64,000 bases of DNA from Halisarca cf. caerulea (Eukaryota; Porifera; Demospongiae; Chondrillida; Halisarcidae), in NCBI GenBank assembly GCA_963170055.1, contig CAUJGJ010000313.1, positions 2,144,201 through 2,208,200 on the forward strand. The letters run 5' to 3'. Below the pieces are notes generated by a model. The model saw only the letters and a program-made list of their open reading frames with translations, was not told the DNA's origin and ran no database searches. Both the position numbers and the translations under genes were made by a program. Below, piece after piece: positions 26,534 through 38,653 of this stretch. Each line of letters starts with the position of its first letter. The first letter of the stretch is position 1.

Positions 26534-26734
26534 TTCTTGTAAATGATTGATAGTAATGTCGCAAAAATCATCAAGAAATGCATGAAGCTTGCGCTGTATA
26601 AACAGTACCTGATATGATCCATGATCGGATTTTGCTGCCGTGCTATAGTTAAGTACAACAACATGCGGTAAATGTGTGCGTAGTATATACACGTATTTAC
26701 CGGGAAAAGCAGTGGGGTATTTCCCTTTGTTAAA

Positions 26735-27676
26735 ATGGCTGCTGTGTGCGAGGCTGAACGTTTTCCGGTGTTTCTTAGCTATAGTTACTTAGAGGACTAC
26801 GATGGACAAAGTTTTGAAACTCCACAGAAGATTATCGAATTTTCGGATTTGATTATGAAAAGTGGATTTCCCGACAAATCACTCATAACTGGAATTACCA
26901 GAGTCAACTCTGATTGCTGTCCTGCAAATTGGTGTCGCTGGTACGAAAAAATGTTGAAAGAATCTCGCATCGTTTTATGCTTTCCATCTCGTCAGTACCT
27001 TAACGCAGTCGAGAATGGCGTGGACGAATACACTCCCAAATCAGGAGATATTGCAGATAAACATAAACCCTACCTTCCAGGAAGTGTCATACGCAGTGTA
27101 ATGTTCAGTAATATGTCTGTGCCTTTTGTACCAGTGTTCCTAGGAATAGACAGGGACAGTAGCTTACTACCCATTCCTCTGCAAAGTAGAAAGTGTTACA
27201 CTATAAAGTATCCATTTGACGCATCCACTGTTCAAGATTCTCAAGACCCTGGGCTGAAAGCTCTCTGGTCTCAAGTACTTCACATGCCCAATGAACGTGC
27301 TGCTCCCCTCATCCCAGTGGGCAGGCCAGCAGTGGATGCCAACCACACCGCACATGGCAAGTATATGAACATTTATTTGGATACAAGATCTCTTTGTTTC
27401 TTTCCTAAGAAGGAATTGATATTGAAGAATCTGGCAGAGCATGTCAGAGCACCTTGGGATGATTTGGCTCAGCAGTTAGGATTGGCAAAATCTGACATTG
27501 ATGCTATCAAATACAATCATCCAGACTTCAGGGAACAGTGTTATCAAGTCCTCATAAAGTGGACTCAAGCGCATGCAACAGTGGCAACTGTTGCTGAGTT
27601 GTCCCGTGCAATCAAAGCTGCTAATCAGCACACTTTACTTTCTGTTCTGGCAGATGCACTTGTGCATATTGAATGA
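26735..27676 (+). CDS. Single-exon SEFIR/TIR-like plus death-domain protein
   Basis: One uninterrupted frame of 313 residues. The N-terminal 170 residues resemble a SEFIR/TIR fold: FPVFLSYSYLED as the first strand and box 1, KIIEFSDLIMKSGF as the first helix, then WYEKMLKESRIVLCFPSRQY as the helix-strand typical of SEFIR domains, and VPFVPVFLG. The C-terminal 85 residues read as a death domain (LAEHVRAPWDDLAQQLGLAK, then YQVLIKWTQAHATVATVAEL). Such proteins are usually cytoplasmic adaptors that join receptors to death-domain kinases or caspases. Domain order is opposite to MyD88, which is Death then TIR. It lacks introns in an intron-rich neighbourhood. SEFIR versus TIR is not settled; the death domain is more secure. 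Confidence 0.75.
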   Translation: MAAVCEAERFPVFLSYSYLEDYDGQSFETPQKIIEFSDLIMKSGFPDKSLITGITRVNSDCCPANWCRWYEKMLKESRIVLCFPSRQYLNAVENGVDEYTPKSGDIADKHKPYLPGSVIRSVMFSNMSVPFVPVFLGIDRDSSLLPIPLQSRKCYTIKYPFDASTVQDSQDPGLKALWSQVLHMPNERAAPLIPVGRPAVDANHTAHGKYMNIYLDTRSLCFFPKKELILKNLAEHVRAPWDDLAQQLGLAKSDIDAIKYNHPDFREQCYQVLIKWTQAHATVATVAELSRAIKAANQHTLLSVLADALVHIE

Positions 27677-28358
27677 GTTGTAGGGCTACACGCGTATAAC
27701 CCTATTTTTCAAACTTCACTCCAAACCTCAGTTTATGTATACTGTTTATTCACATGTAAGCTGAAGTTGCATGTGGAGAGAAGTTTTATTGTTTATATAT
27801 ATAGCTCATAATATAAATCATATTAATTGCCATTAATTTTGTTTATTGTGCTTGTCTTAATGGTACAATGGTATATATGTCTATGCTGTCAATGAATTTC
27901 AAAACTGCATTAATCACCACTGATCCAACTTCTTAATCAACAATATTATTATTATAATATGTCATGTATGTAAGCTCATCAAACACATGCAAAATGATTC
28001 TCAGGTGTTACAAATAATAATGGCCCGCACAATTAAAAGTTACATAAAAACAATAAAATCTGAATTCAAAACAAATACAAATGTGGAAGTAAAAAGATTT
28101 AATTAATGATCCAAGTCTATAATGCGGATCAAAATACAAAACCAAACGTTCCAGTCTGAAATGCATGAAGAATATGCCAACACATGCATTGATATTGTGC
28201 TCATGTGGTGAGCTAAAGATCTGGACAAAGACTATAAGCATCTATTATAGAGGCTATTACATAACACACATAAGAAGCAGCAATTGGATACTGCAACCTA
28301 CAATGACAAACACCAATATGTGTGGGAAATCCTCAGGTTCTCTACAATTCCATTCCGG
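27677..28358. other. Convergent intergenic region between the death-domain gene and LTO1
   Basis: AT-rich region holding the two 3' ends facing each other. No further exon was recognised, and no single polyadenylation signal can be preferred. Confidence 0.5.
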
Positions 28359-31300
28359 TCAAAAGGAGCATTCTTCACCACGTTTCACTTCCATAGGTAG
28401 TTTCAAATTCCTAGAGATCTGTTTAAGATGAAAGCAATTATGTGATTTATATTAAGTGGTTAAGATAATAGGTGTGATGGCTGTATGGCATATAAAATGC
28501 TGAGTCCCAAAGGCAGGGCATTTTGTATGTCATACACAGCATGAATGCGAGCCTATGTCTTAATGATCATAGCATCCATTTGTGGACTTTAGGTAAATTC
28601 TCTGGACTTCAAAGAATTTGATTAAGCTGTGATCTGAACATTCCATAATCAATCGACTTACTAGATGAAACAGGGTGCAAATATCTCTGAAGAAGACTTT
28701 CTTGGATACAGTACTAAGCTCACTTCTCATGGTGACAAACATTATCTTCATTTTGGTTTGATCTAGAGTATATGTCTCTTTCTTTGGGACACTTTTAAAA
28801 GAGTGATACGGTTGAGTATTTGCTTGAACTCACATCAAGTACAAAATCATAAGTTAGACACTCATGGTTTATACAGTAAAAAATTGCTGTATTATTGTAC
28901 CATCAACACAGTAATGGATGCTATATAATCATAAAATGTGGATACTACTAAGAAAGAGCACTAATTTAAAACCTAGTGTTAGCAACATAACAATCCATGT
29001 AATGAACTCAATCTGAAATCTGTAAAAACTACACATGTATATACCATGCAAACCATGCAAGGTCACCTGCTTGAATAAACTTCGTATCCTCTGCATATCT
29101 TTGTGATTGTCGAAGTTTAGTGGTTGCAATTCCAATATAAGTGATCGCAACTGTGCTACTTTTGCACAGTTTCTATACACAAAGGGAAATAATACACGTC
29201 ACTGATAAGAATACAATCAAAATAATAAAATTATGCTCAAGTACATGTGCAGATGGCTCACTTTTCAGACAGTTTATCCATGTCAATCCCTTCAAGAATC
29301 CCATAATATAAGCCTAACTGAAGAAATACACAGTTGACTGACACTAATTTTGAGATGTTTTGCACTAAGCAATGAAACATGACCTTCCACAAGGTTACAT
29401 ATGCCAAGAATATACCCTTCCCTATATATTATGAGATATAGTGGAAACTCGTTATAAAAAAAAAAATACAGTGAATTTCTGCAAATAGTGAATGAAGTCC
29501 AGTGACCCAGTAAATATTCTACCAAAGATTAGAGTATCTATGATTCTACTATGAAATGTTAGAGTATCTATGGTTTAACTGGTTATAGTCAATTTTTGAT
29601 ATAATGAAGAATTTTCGGTGTCCCTGATAATCATCATAATGAGATTCCACTGTATACCATAAATTAATTGATATATAAGTGTGTGTATAACATACTTCTT
29701 TACGCTATGAGAAATTCCGAGTATATTATTAATAGTACATACACAGACAAATAGGTTGGATCGGTGGCGTGGATTAACCACAGCATAGAAAGGTCATCAT
29801 AGTTTCAGTAAGCAGGGCCCCACACAGCGCTACTGGTTAGAAGACATCAACCAAGTATAAGCATGTTGTTAAGGTTATTGACCTAATCCTGATCCTAGTA
29901 CCCAGCTATTCACTCTACTGTTCTTTATAATGATTTGGGTACAAGCCTACTAAATCAATTGCACACTTTTCAGTGAATTTGGCAATCTGAAGTTATTATC
30001 TGCCAAAGGGCGCATGCTTATGACACCATAGTCTGATGCAGCCCATAGGGGAAAAAAAACATTCTATTTCTATCTCTAAGAAATCAGTATGTCTGTTTCT
30101 CACATAGCAAATAGATTCTCAAGCTGCTGTGGGCTGTTATAAATGCCCAGTGTAGTCCTGCAAGTTTGGCATATCTTATTGTGTGTCCAGCTGTTATACC
30201 TGTACTGCAGTATTCCCTTTGTATTTGCAAGGTTTTGCGTGTATTTATATTTCAATCACTAGTTCAGGACAATAGGAGGGAATGTTTCTATATGCTGCCT
30301 AAATTTAGCTCAGTTTCTTTTGACCATTTATAGGGACACTGCTTCTAATGAAAGTACTCTTGGTGAAACTCATGCATGATAATACAAAAACTGAAATAAC
30401 CATTTGATCCAAATAAACTATCATTATGAAATGGTTGAATTGCAGATTACAATCACAAAACCCTAACCTATTTATTTATATGTTGCTGCAAGTTAGCCAC
30501 CTGTGCTCTTAAAGTCAATCAACTATTAAGTCTTATTTTTAATGATAGTCTCGACTTTGTCCTGAATGTCTTTCTTGGTTTGTTTCATGGAAGGATGGTT
30601 GTCCAAGAACTTCTGGCACTTTGTTAGGGCAGGAGTTACACCACTGGCAATGTCACGGTCAAAATTGGCAGAAAATTAGCTCCACTTCCTCAGCAATAAA
30701 TGGGTTCCTTTTAGCTGTGGATAATCAAAACACTATTGAACTGAACATAATCATCACATTCACTTTACTTACTACCAGTAGTGCTACGTGGTGTAGAGCC
30801 AGAGGTAGTTCCTATAGGTACAGATTTGATGAAATTGAATTTGCAAAAGATTCTCACTAAATACCTCAAGGTTTGGCTAGATCTACCGAGAAGCCTCACT
30901 CCTGCTGTTCTTTTCCACTCAAATGGGTTGGCCCTTGCATACCTTCCCAGAATGTCCGTAAAAGCAAAGGTGAGGCTGTTATTCTCAATACAGTCATCAA
31001 CAGACAGGTGTGCCTCAGTGTTAATCCAAACAATAAACAATGAGGCAAAGGAAAAACTTGGCATCCACACCAAGGCCATTCAGCTGTTGAAGGACGCTTC
31101 GGAAGACTATACAGTCCCTCATAGTCAAATGGATAGAAGAGAGAGGAAATTGGTGAAGAAGAACATCAAAACCCTGATGGTGGAAGCTTCTAATCAAGAA
31201 TGGGAAGGGCACCTAGAGACATTGCAGGTCCAAAATGCAGTTGCTGGGGGTGTTTCCATTGGAGGAGGAGAATCGACGTTGGAGGAGATTGCTTTCTGGT

Positions 31301-33928
31301 ATGCCATCAGGGCAACTATCGTTTGTACTGAAGACAATAACGGGAACACTGCCAACCCCGATGTATTTGAGAAGAATGTCTTCTAGAGTGGATGCTAAGT
31401 GCATGCTGTGTGACTCACCATATTGTACTGCCAAGCAAATTCTCAACTCTTGCTCAGAGGCATTGAATCGGTACAAATGGAGACATGACCAAGTTCTCTT
31501 GATTATTGCAGGTTTCCTGAAAAAGCATTTGAAAGCTAACTGCAGCTTCTATGCTGATTTGGAAAACTGGAGAGCAACAGAAAACCCACCTGGGACCATC
31601 CCACCCAGTGTCTTTGCTACAAGGTCTGCCCCAGATATTGTCATTGTGGATCAGTCGAAGCCTCACCAAAAGGTTTTTGCAATGATAGAACTGACTGTCC
31701 CATGGAACAGCGTGGATGACATAGCCAGTGCCCACAGAAGAAAAGCTGAGAAAGACAATTACTGCCAGCTTGTAGCTAACCTCAAAGGCCTGGGTGCTGA
31801 TGCAAAGCTACTGCCTATTGAAGTCGGTAGTTTGGGCCACTTTGACAGAAATGTGAGAGAAGTGATCAGGAGATGGTCTACTGCTTCAGTGCAGCAAACA
31901 ACATCTATGTTGGACAATGTATCTTCGAAAGCCATCAGCTGTAGCCAAACCATCTTCTTTGCAAGACACTCACGTATCTGGTCACGCCCCATTTGAACTC
32001 TATTGAAGTTGTGCCGTAGTGTGATCTTTGTAAGTCTTCATGTGTAAACTGTATTGAGTCCTGGGTAATTCTATTAATTCTTGTACAATTTTAGTATTAT
32101 TGTAATTTGCATTGTATCTATGTAGTCAGTATCACTCATTTACCATTTGTTAATCCACGTATAGTCACTCATTCACATCCAATTGTATCCTCGTGATTTA
32201 CTGTACCTTGCCAGGTCATTGTGCTGCATCAATGTTTATCAGCGATCACTCTGATTTCATTGTATAATGCATCCCATTGAGTAAACCTGAGTCCTAGGTA
32301 ATTTTCATTTATACACATCAAATCATTTGCCATCTTATAATTATCTGTATGATTATCATGCATGATTATTGTAAGTTTGAATAATGAATGATGTCTCCCC
32401 CATTGCTTAAAGGTACACAATGACATTATTTTCTAACCTGTCACATGGCTTGAACTTGGCTCTGCACTTCTGAGAGATTCTATAGCTTGAAAAGCTGTTA
32501 CAGCTTCCTCGTCTCCTCTTATAGCTTGGTAAAATCGGTGGTCCATATCCGCACTGTGGCACAGTTGGTTTCCAATCAAGGTGGCAGTCGGCCCAGAAAC
32601 CTTCTGTGCTGCCTCAGTAGCACCAATCTTGCGTACTGTAGTGGTAGTGGGCACATTCAGATGGTATTTGTGCCCAACTTGTTGGATTAGGGAATTAGCA
32701 TGCTGTATGCTCTTTCCACTAGGCAATAAAAGAAGATGGTCTTCTCCGCCTGTAACTTGTGTCAATGGCTGCAAGATGTCTACATAGGAATGGAGCTTGC
32801 TATAATAGGCAGACGATATGATAATTTTGGCTGCCCTGGCAATTCCCATTTTGTGTTCTTTGTCGGAGATTACCATATACTCCTCTTGCTCCCTAACTAA
32901 AAGCCTGCGCCTCTCATAATCCTCCATGGTCAGATTGGCAGTGGCCCCGGGTCTTTGCCATGCAAGATAAGTCATCATAATCAGTACAGCAGCTGTGCAC
33001 TGCTTTAAATCACCATTGGAGACTGTCAAACCCCGTCTAGCCCTGGTGAGGCAACCATGATAGTGGTCCCACATTCCCTTGTGGTCCACTATTTTGGAAA
33101 CCTCATTCAATTCTCTGTGCTCAAATCCTCCAGCCTCTGAGCTCACTTCTTTGTCTTTGCCTTGTGAAGGGTCGCCTTCCACAATTTGATGGTAGCCTGA
33201 ATTCTAGACACTTTCCCTTGTCTAGGATCATCATCGTCGAGCATTTGAAGGGACATGAATGATAATGCAGCATCAATTGCATCCAATTTTGAGATTTGCC
33301 CTTCTGGTCCAACTTTGGAACGTTCTAGCTTTTGTACATACCCAAGGAGTTGGTCACGATCAAAGAGGCAGTCAAAATTCAGCAAAATCGAAGCCCCACA
33401 TGCAAATTTTAGGAATTAGTATGTGGATAGATAAGATATTTGTTATCACATTTGCAGATATTCACTCATCTGCAGGGTGTACAATTCCTTCAGTCTCACC
33501 CACTATATTGTCAGTAAAGTTGTACACGTTCCCAAGAACCTCACCCATTTACAATAGCACTATGCGATTTCATTGTTATCATTGTAAACAATAGTATAGT
33601 ATATTTTAACAATAGTAACAATAGTAGCATGCTATGATGGCACTGGTGATAAAAACATGAAAGCGGTAAATTCACCTCTTTCCCCATCTTTACGCCTTTC
33701 GACCAACCAGCACTAAAACCTTCCGTGATCATTTTATGTTCTTTATATTCCTTTCCAGCAACCAATCCGGATTCATATGCTCTGCTCTTGCAAAAAGGAA
33801 ACAGCAAGACATTATCAAGACATTCGGGACAAATGAATAAACATTAGTAAATGTCCTCACTTATCAAGTGACGATAGAAGGATATCGAAGGGATCATTTC
33901 CTTCGATTAGTCCGTGATGGCTGCTCAT
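28359..33928 (-). CDS. LTO1: LTO1 homologue (ABCE1 maturation factor)
   Basis: Five minus-strand exons, 33861-33928, 33676-33784, 29262-29317, 29067-29172 and 28359-28418, keep phase and give 132 residues (human LTO1 about 137). The N-terminus has NDPFDILLSSLDN. Next is the glycine-spaced Yae1/Lto1 helix (YESGLVAGKEYKEHKMITEG, FSAGWSKGVKMGKELG), then QLRSLILELQPLNFDNHKDM and a short C-terminal exon ending EVKRGEECSF, which matches the human tail pattern. LTO1 works with YAE1 as the adaptor that recruits the cytosolic iron-sulphur machinery to ABCE1/Rli1 (family knowledge). Intron 2 is 4.36 kb and carries transposon relics on both strands; the other introns are 76-648 bp. The start codon is taken at the edge of a palindromic element. 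Confidence 0.9.
29438..29652. mobile_element. TIR element, GTGGAAACTCGTTATAAA family
   Basis: The left end is GTGGAAACTCGTTATAAAA and the right end GAGATTCCACTG followed by TA. It is related to the element at 34861-35045 (CAGTGAAACTTGTTATAAAG). An internal duplication holds two copies of GAGTATCTATG. It is in LTO1 intron 2. Confidence 0.6.
30526..30665 (-). pseudogene. Detached C-terminal fragment, probably of the tyrosine-recombinase-like element
   Basis: A minus-strand open segment encodes ALTKCQKFLDNHPSMKQTKK, then DIQDKVETIIKNKT and a stop. A basic helix pattern of this type (CxxFLxxHP...) is what I expect at the C-terminus of eukaryotic recombinase-like proteins such as the relic at 32433-33415. 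Same strand and order, separated from it by the retrotransposon relic. Assignment rests on pattern resemblance. Confidence 0.4.
30781..31996 (+). pseudogene. Non-LTR retrotransposon relic: RT C-terminus plus restriction-like endonuclease
   Basis: Two overlapping plus-strand frames (30781-31386 and 31235-31996) form one protein broken by a frameshift near 31240. The first has VWLDLPRSLTPAVLFHSNGL and AKVRLLFSIQSSTDRCASVL, which resemble the RT thumb region. The second has LSFVLKTITGTLPTPMYLRR and a zinc knuckle (CMLCDSPYCTAKQILNSC). It then has APDIVIVD, IELTVPW and RKAEKDNYCQLVANL, the PD-(D/E)XK-type endonuclease seen at the end of R2/NeSL-like elements. The upstream RT core is missing. It lies inside LTO1 intron 2 in the opposite orientation. 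Confidence 0.7.
32433..33415 (-). pseudogene. Tyrosine-recombinase-like element relic
   Basis: Minus-strand frames 33143-33385 (with upstream extension) and 32433-33182 form one protein interrupted by a frameshift near 33160. The N-terminal part has NFDCLFDRDQLLGYVQKLER and KLDAIDAALSFMSLQML. The C-terminal part has LAWQRPGATANLTMEDYERR (candidate catalytic Arg), then HANSLIQQVGHKYHLN, TTTTVRKIGATEAAQKV and QLCHSADMDHRFYQ (candidate His and Tyr). This resembles the YR domain of eukaryotic Crypton/DIRS-like elements and domesticated relatives. It is frameshifted, so probably dead. It lies in LTO1 intron 2 on the same strand as LTO1. Confidence 0.6.
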
Positions 33929-34051
33929 AGTCTCGTGTAACACAGACCCGCTTCTCGCCTCCATTTTTTTATTATGACGTCATTTGGCCGACCAAATGAC
34001 GTCATAATAAAAAAATGGAGGCGAGAAGCGGGTCTGTGTTACACGAGACTA
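33928..34051. mobile_element. 124-bp near-perfect palindromic MITE in the LTO1/GPR155 divergent promoter
   Basis: Both ends read TAGTCTCGTGTAACACAGAC in inverted orientation, and the arms pair through to a centre at about 33990 (TTTGGCCGACCAAA). The centre is flanked on each side by TGACGTCA, a CRE-type octamer. The outer TA on each side looks like a TA target duplication. The left TA overlaps the first base of the LTO1 start codon (minus strand), so the element abuts the coding sequence. A 70-bp relative lies at 42039-42108. Confidence 0.85.
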
Positions 34052-34159
34052 GGCTGCTCACTGAGGACGCCATGTTGATAATGGCATCCCATCGGGGAAT
34101 TCCCTTACTACGTAGTGTACAGGTCTGCGGGGGTGGGTAGGCGTGGCCACTGTATCAGG

Positions 34160-37100
34160 ATGGCCGGCAGCTCTATTGACGAGAATCTCTTTCCAGCCAT
34201 TGGTCAGGTGTTTGTGATCATTGGTCTTGGATATTTATGTGGCCGTTTCAAAATACTTCGACCTGAAGATTCAAAGAGTTTGTCATGGTTTGCAGGGACC
34301 ATTGCTTTGCCAGCTTTGTTGTTTGAAAGCATGGCCAATATCAACTTTTCTGCTATTAACTGGGCTTTCATGGGAGGAATTGTGATATCAAAGTGCCTGG
34401 TATTTCTCTTGGTGGCGACTGTTACTTTTCTTGTGAAAAGACCATGGCATCCAGGATATGCTGGTCTCTATGCTGTCTTCTCCACTGACGCTAACGACTT
34501 GGCTTTGGGACTACCATTAAGTGAGTTAAAACATTCCTAGACTCAGCAAATGTGTGTCTATCTACTATTCAGCTTTGTAGCTGGTTTTTTGTATGTGAGC
34601 ATGCTAAAAACATGTTCATTGTGATATCCAACAGCTGAATTCATTATTTGTGTAGTTAGTATGAGTATTATTGTTGTTGTTTTGTTGTTGCTGCTGCTTG
34701 TTAAGAGTGAAGCATGCAGAAATGAGGTGCAATACATCATGTGTGGGCATGTGGTTTAAGGTCCAAAATCATAAACTTGTGACCAGTGGTAGTCATACAA
34801 TGGGGAATGGTATAATGAGTAGAGGTGGGGAGTTTCTGTTATGTCATACATAGTGTGGTACAGTGAAACTTGTTATAAAGAACATTCGTACATTGAATTT
34901 TTGCTTATATTAAACAAATACTGTACATGTCACCCTATTAGTGTTTTACTGCGAAAGTTTTGTAGGTTATCATGTATTCTGATGATAATATTATAGTGAA
35001 GAATTTCCAGTGTCTCCTGGGGTTCGTTGTTGTGAGATTCCACTGTATTAGATGTATATCATGATTTATTTTATTTATGTATACGGAACATGTATTTGGT
35101 ATGGCAATCTTCTTTAAATCTGTAGTAATAATGTAGTATGATGGTGGTATGATGAGAACATATGATGAAAATGGCTACCATGACATGGTAATGAGTAAAA
35201 GGATAAAGAATTATGATGATAAAGACAACCACAGACAATGACGAGGAAGACGAGATGAGTGACTGGGAGTTGAAGCAGCACTTTGACCAAGGAGAATCGA
35301 GGAGGATGGTGTTAGCAATTTTGGAAATCCCTATGCGAATTAGCACCGCTACCACCATACTGATTGAACAGTTTGCAAACGAAATGCTGCTTATTCGAAC
35401 TCCGGCCTTGCCTGGGAAGTATTTGTACTTCAACCCCAGTGTCCTAGACCAGTGGCCACTGCCACTCATCTGCCTTGCCAGGCCCTAAGAAGCACCCCAA
35501 CACAGCCTCAGGGCTGTCCAAGGACTCCTATCAGTTAAACCTGTGTCCGAGGCTGGCCAGATAAGAGAAACATAAATAGAGAGTAGTTTTAGGTCTAGTA
35601 AGTAGTAACTCTTATCTGGCTATTTTGCATCTTATTATTACTTTTCATTAGTAATGATGAGGTTTCTCCCCTTGTGAGCTGTACAACTCTTATGTTGTGT
35701 TTGTACCCATATTTCCATTGCTGACTGTTTAGCGTCACAGACTATGTGTATACAGTGATATTCAAACGATGCTGCTTTTCCATTTCAGTGACTGCTCTAT
35801 ATTCTGTGGAAGTGGATGGTCACTTGGTACCCAAGATTGGTCCAAATGGTTTCAACTACATAAGCTACATGTATCTTGTGGCTCCTATTGCCTTGCTGCT
35901 CCTCAACCCCATTGGATTTGTGCTCATTGAATTGGGAAACCGAATTGAAGAATACAAAACCAATAAATCAGAGGAGAAGAAGATTGTGATTTTCGCCAGG
36001 ATAATGCTAAAGACTATCAAAGGCATAGTGAAGAGCCCAGTTGTGTTTATGACTGTTCTTGGAGTAATAGTGAACATGATAATTGTGTATGGTATTAAGA
36101 AAGGTGTTCATGATACCGATGGCAACCTGCCAATGTGGCTCAGTGCTTTCCTGGAACTTTTGGGGGGTGGATTTGCTCCTTTGGCACTGTTTCGGCTGGG
36201 AAATATTCTTGTTGGGAAACTGAAGCTTCTGTCTGGTAGTGTTCTGATTGTGGATTTGCTACTGATCATAGCCAAATCGTGAGTGCGATTGTCTAATACT
36301 TGAACTTTATTCTTACTTACATAGTATATACTTAGTACTCTCAGTATTGTAACACTACAGTAGCAGTATGTACATTTGTTGTTTTGACCAGATTTCTCCT
36401 ATACCATGTAGTGTGCATTCACAGAGTTAGAGAATTGTTGTCTGAGACATAATAATACACTTGTTTTTCCATCTGTAGTCTTCTCCTTGCCTTTCTGATC
36501 CTACTTTTTCTGAGTCTGTTTGGCTTACCTGAAGAATTGATATCATTTGGTTTTCTTTACGGCACTTTTCCAACTACTCCGAGTGTGTTTGTCTACGCCA
36601 CAACATACAAAATTGGTGTTGATGTGGTAAGTTGTGTCGAGCGTATGTAGGCACTGCTGGTTGTACTTATCTTCATATCTTCTATCTATTTCCTATGGTA
36701 GATTTCAACATCCATGGTGCTGGGTACTTTCATTTCTGCTCCATTAATGTATGCAACTGCTCGAGTGACGCTGATTGAATCTGTAAATGAAACACAGTAT
36801 CATGAAGTTATCTACTACACGGAACTAGATGTATCGGCCCTTTCACTTGTCGGAGCTGTAAGTTATTAGTATTATTTTGCTGTATATGAGGTACAATAAT
36901 ACATACATATAGTGCAAACTCTCTAATCTGAGCCTCTGTATGTCAGCCACACTTTCTACACCGGCCAACCTGTCTAGTTGCAATGGTCATCCGCATATGG
37001 GAATGGGCCTCTCTATCTCCCTCTCTAATCTGGCCAACTTCTCTTGGTCCCCAGGTGGCCAGATTGTAGAGCTGCGTATGTATACATAAAAAGTGGGATG

Positions 37101-38598
37101 AGTGTGAAGGTATGAATCCAGTGAGGTAGCCAAGAAATGTGGTGGTATCATTCTAAGGGATAACATGGTAATAATGGACAAATAGTGGGAAGTGCAGTTA
37201 CTGACTGTTTGTGTGTACTGTATAATGTCAGCAGTTCTCTTTCGGTTTTGAGAGAGTGTTTTCTTTTCATTTGCCCCAATGTTGCTAGTGTGGGAATATA
37301 TTTGATGATGGTCAACTGTACTAGCAATGAAATACTATCGAGTACATATTTCCATATTTGTTCATTCCTAATCTGTGTCAGCCATGGGAGAATAAACTGT
37401 CCTTATGAATATTTGGTTCTTTTTTCAGATTCTGGTGGTTATTATCTTTTTGCTTGCCAAAAGATACAAGTCACTTGTTTATGTGATGATTCTACATCTG
37501 ATGACAGCTCAGGTATGTCAATGTACTGTGCAGTATACGAGTAGACTTTGGGCTAGAGCTTTCAAGAATACATCACATAATCTCATTTACATAAAAGCAG
37601 TTATTAATTTGATGCAAGTATATAGATATGTACATGTACTTGTCTTTGTATTTTATAGATACTCACTAATATTGGTGCAATTGGAACATTTGCTATTACT
37701 ACTAGTGAAAGCTGGAAGCTGTTCTTCTTTACCATATATGAAGGATCATACTTGGCAATGAAGATGTGGAGTGCATCTCTGGCTCTTACATACTTTGTAA
37801 AGCTGAAGTGGGGGGAGCGCAAAGCAGAGTGGCTCTGGATCCCCCTTTTGGCAGCATCCTGGATGTAAGCACAGAGCAGTCTGTTTAAGTCAAACTTGCT
37901 TCACTGGAAGTTGTGAATTAGTCGAGGGAGTTTGTTTGTCCCTGCACTCACCCAATACTAAGACAAACAAACTCTGTTAAGTAGAAGTTCTGATAAGTGG
38001 AATTTACATTACTGTCCCTTGTGATTCGAACTATCCAGACTCCACTGTAATCATTTCCAGTACACTCCCTCAGTGTTTAGTACATGGGCATTGGTGTATA
38101 CTTTTGGCAATTGATCATGTGCTTGCTTTTAATTATGCACAGACTGCCGTTTGTGGGCACAATAACGTTGGTGATAATCTGTGCACTAGCAGGTGGAGTA
38201 CTGCATGAGAATGTAAATGATACTCAGTTGCTGGGAGATCCACAGGTATGTATATTCTCATTGAGTAGATCAGATATACGTTCATTGTTCTTTCTACCTT
38301 TCAAAATTCCTTGCGCAGCTTATTCTGGATGCCATTTTTGTCTTCCCCTGTTTGCTGATCAGTGTAGGATGTATGCTTATCAGCGTTGTGTATTTCACAA
38401 AAAAGCTCAAAAATGTGAAGCAGCAAAGTGCAGAGCTACAAGAACTTGACTCTTCCTCCAAAGAGCTTTCTGATTATCGTGGCAGTGTTTTTGACTCCAC
38501 CACCATTGTTAGTCTCTCCAGTGCAGACACCTATGGTTCTTTAGATGATGTTCCTATGATAAATGCACAAGATGATGATGTCAGTGTCAGGTGTGTGT

Positions 38599-38653
<55 letters not shown>

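Noticed and set aside
26318..26692. Minus-strand frame of 124 residues
   Set aside because: It is the antisense shadow of LSM12 exon 3 and its 3' flank.
28560..28790. Minus-strand frame (KIMFVTMRSELSTVSKKVFF) as the last LTO1 exon
   Set aside because: It can be joined in phase, but the exon 28359-28418 gives the right total length and a tail that matches the family, so this is treated as intron; an alternative isoform is not excluded.
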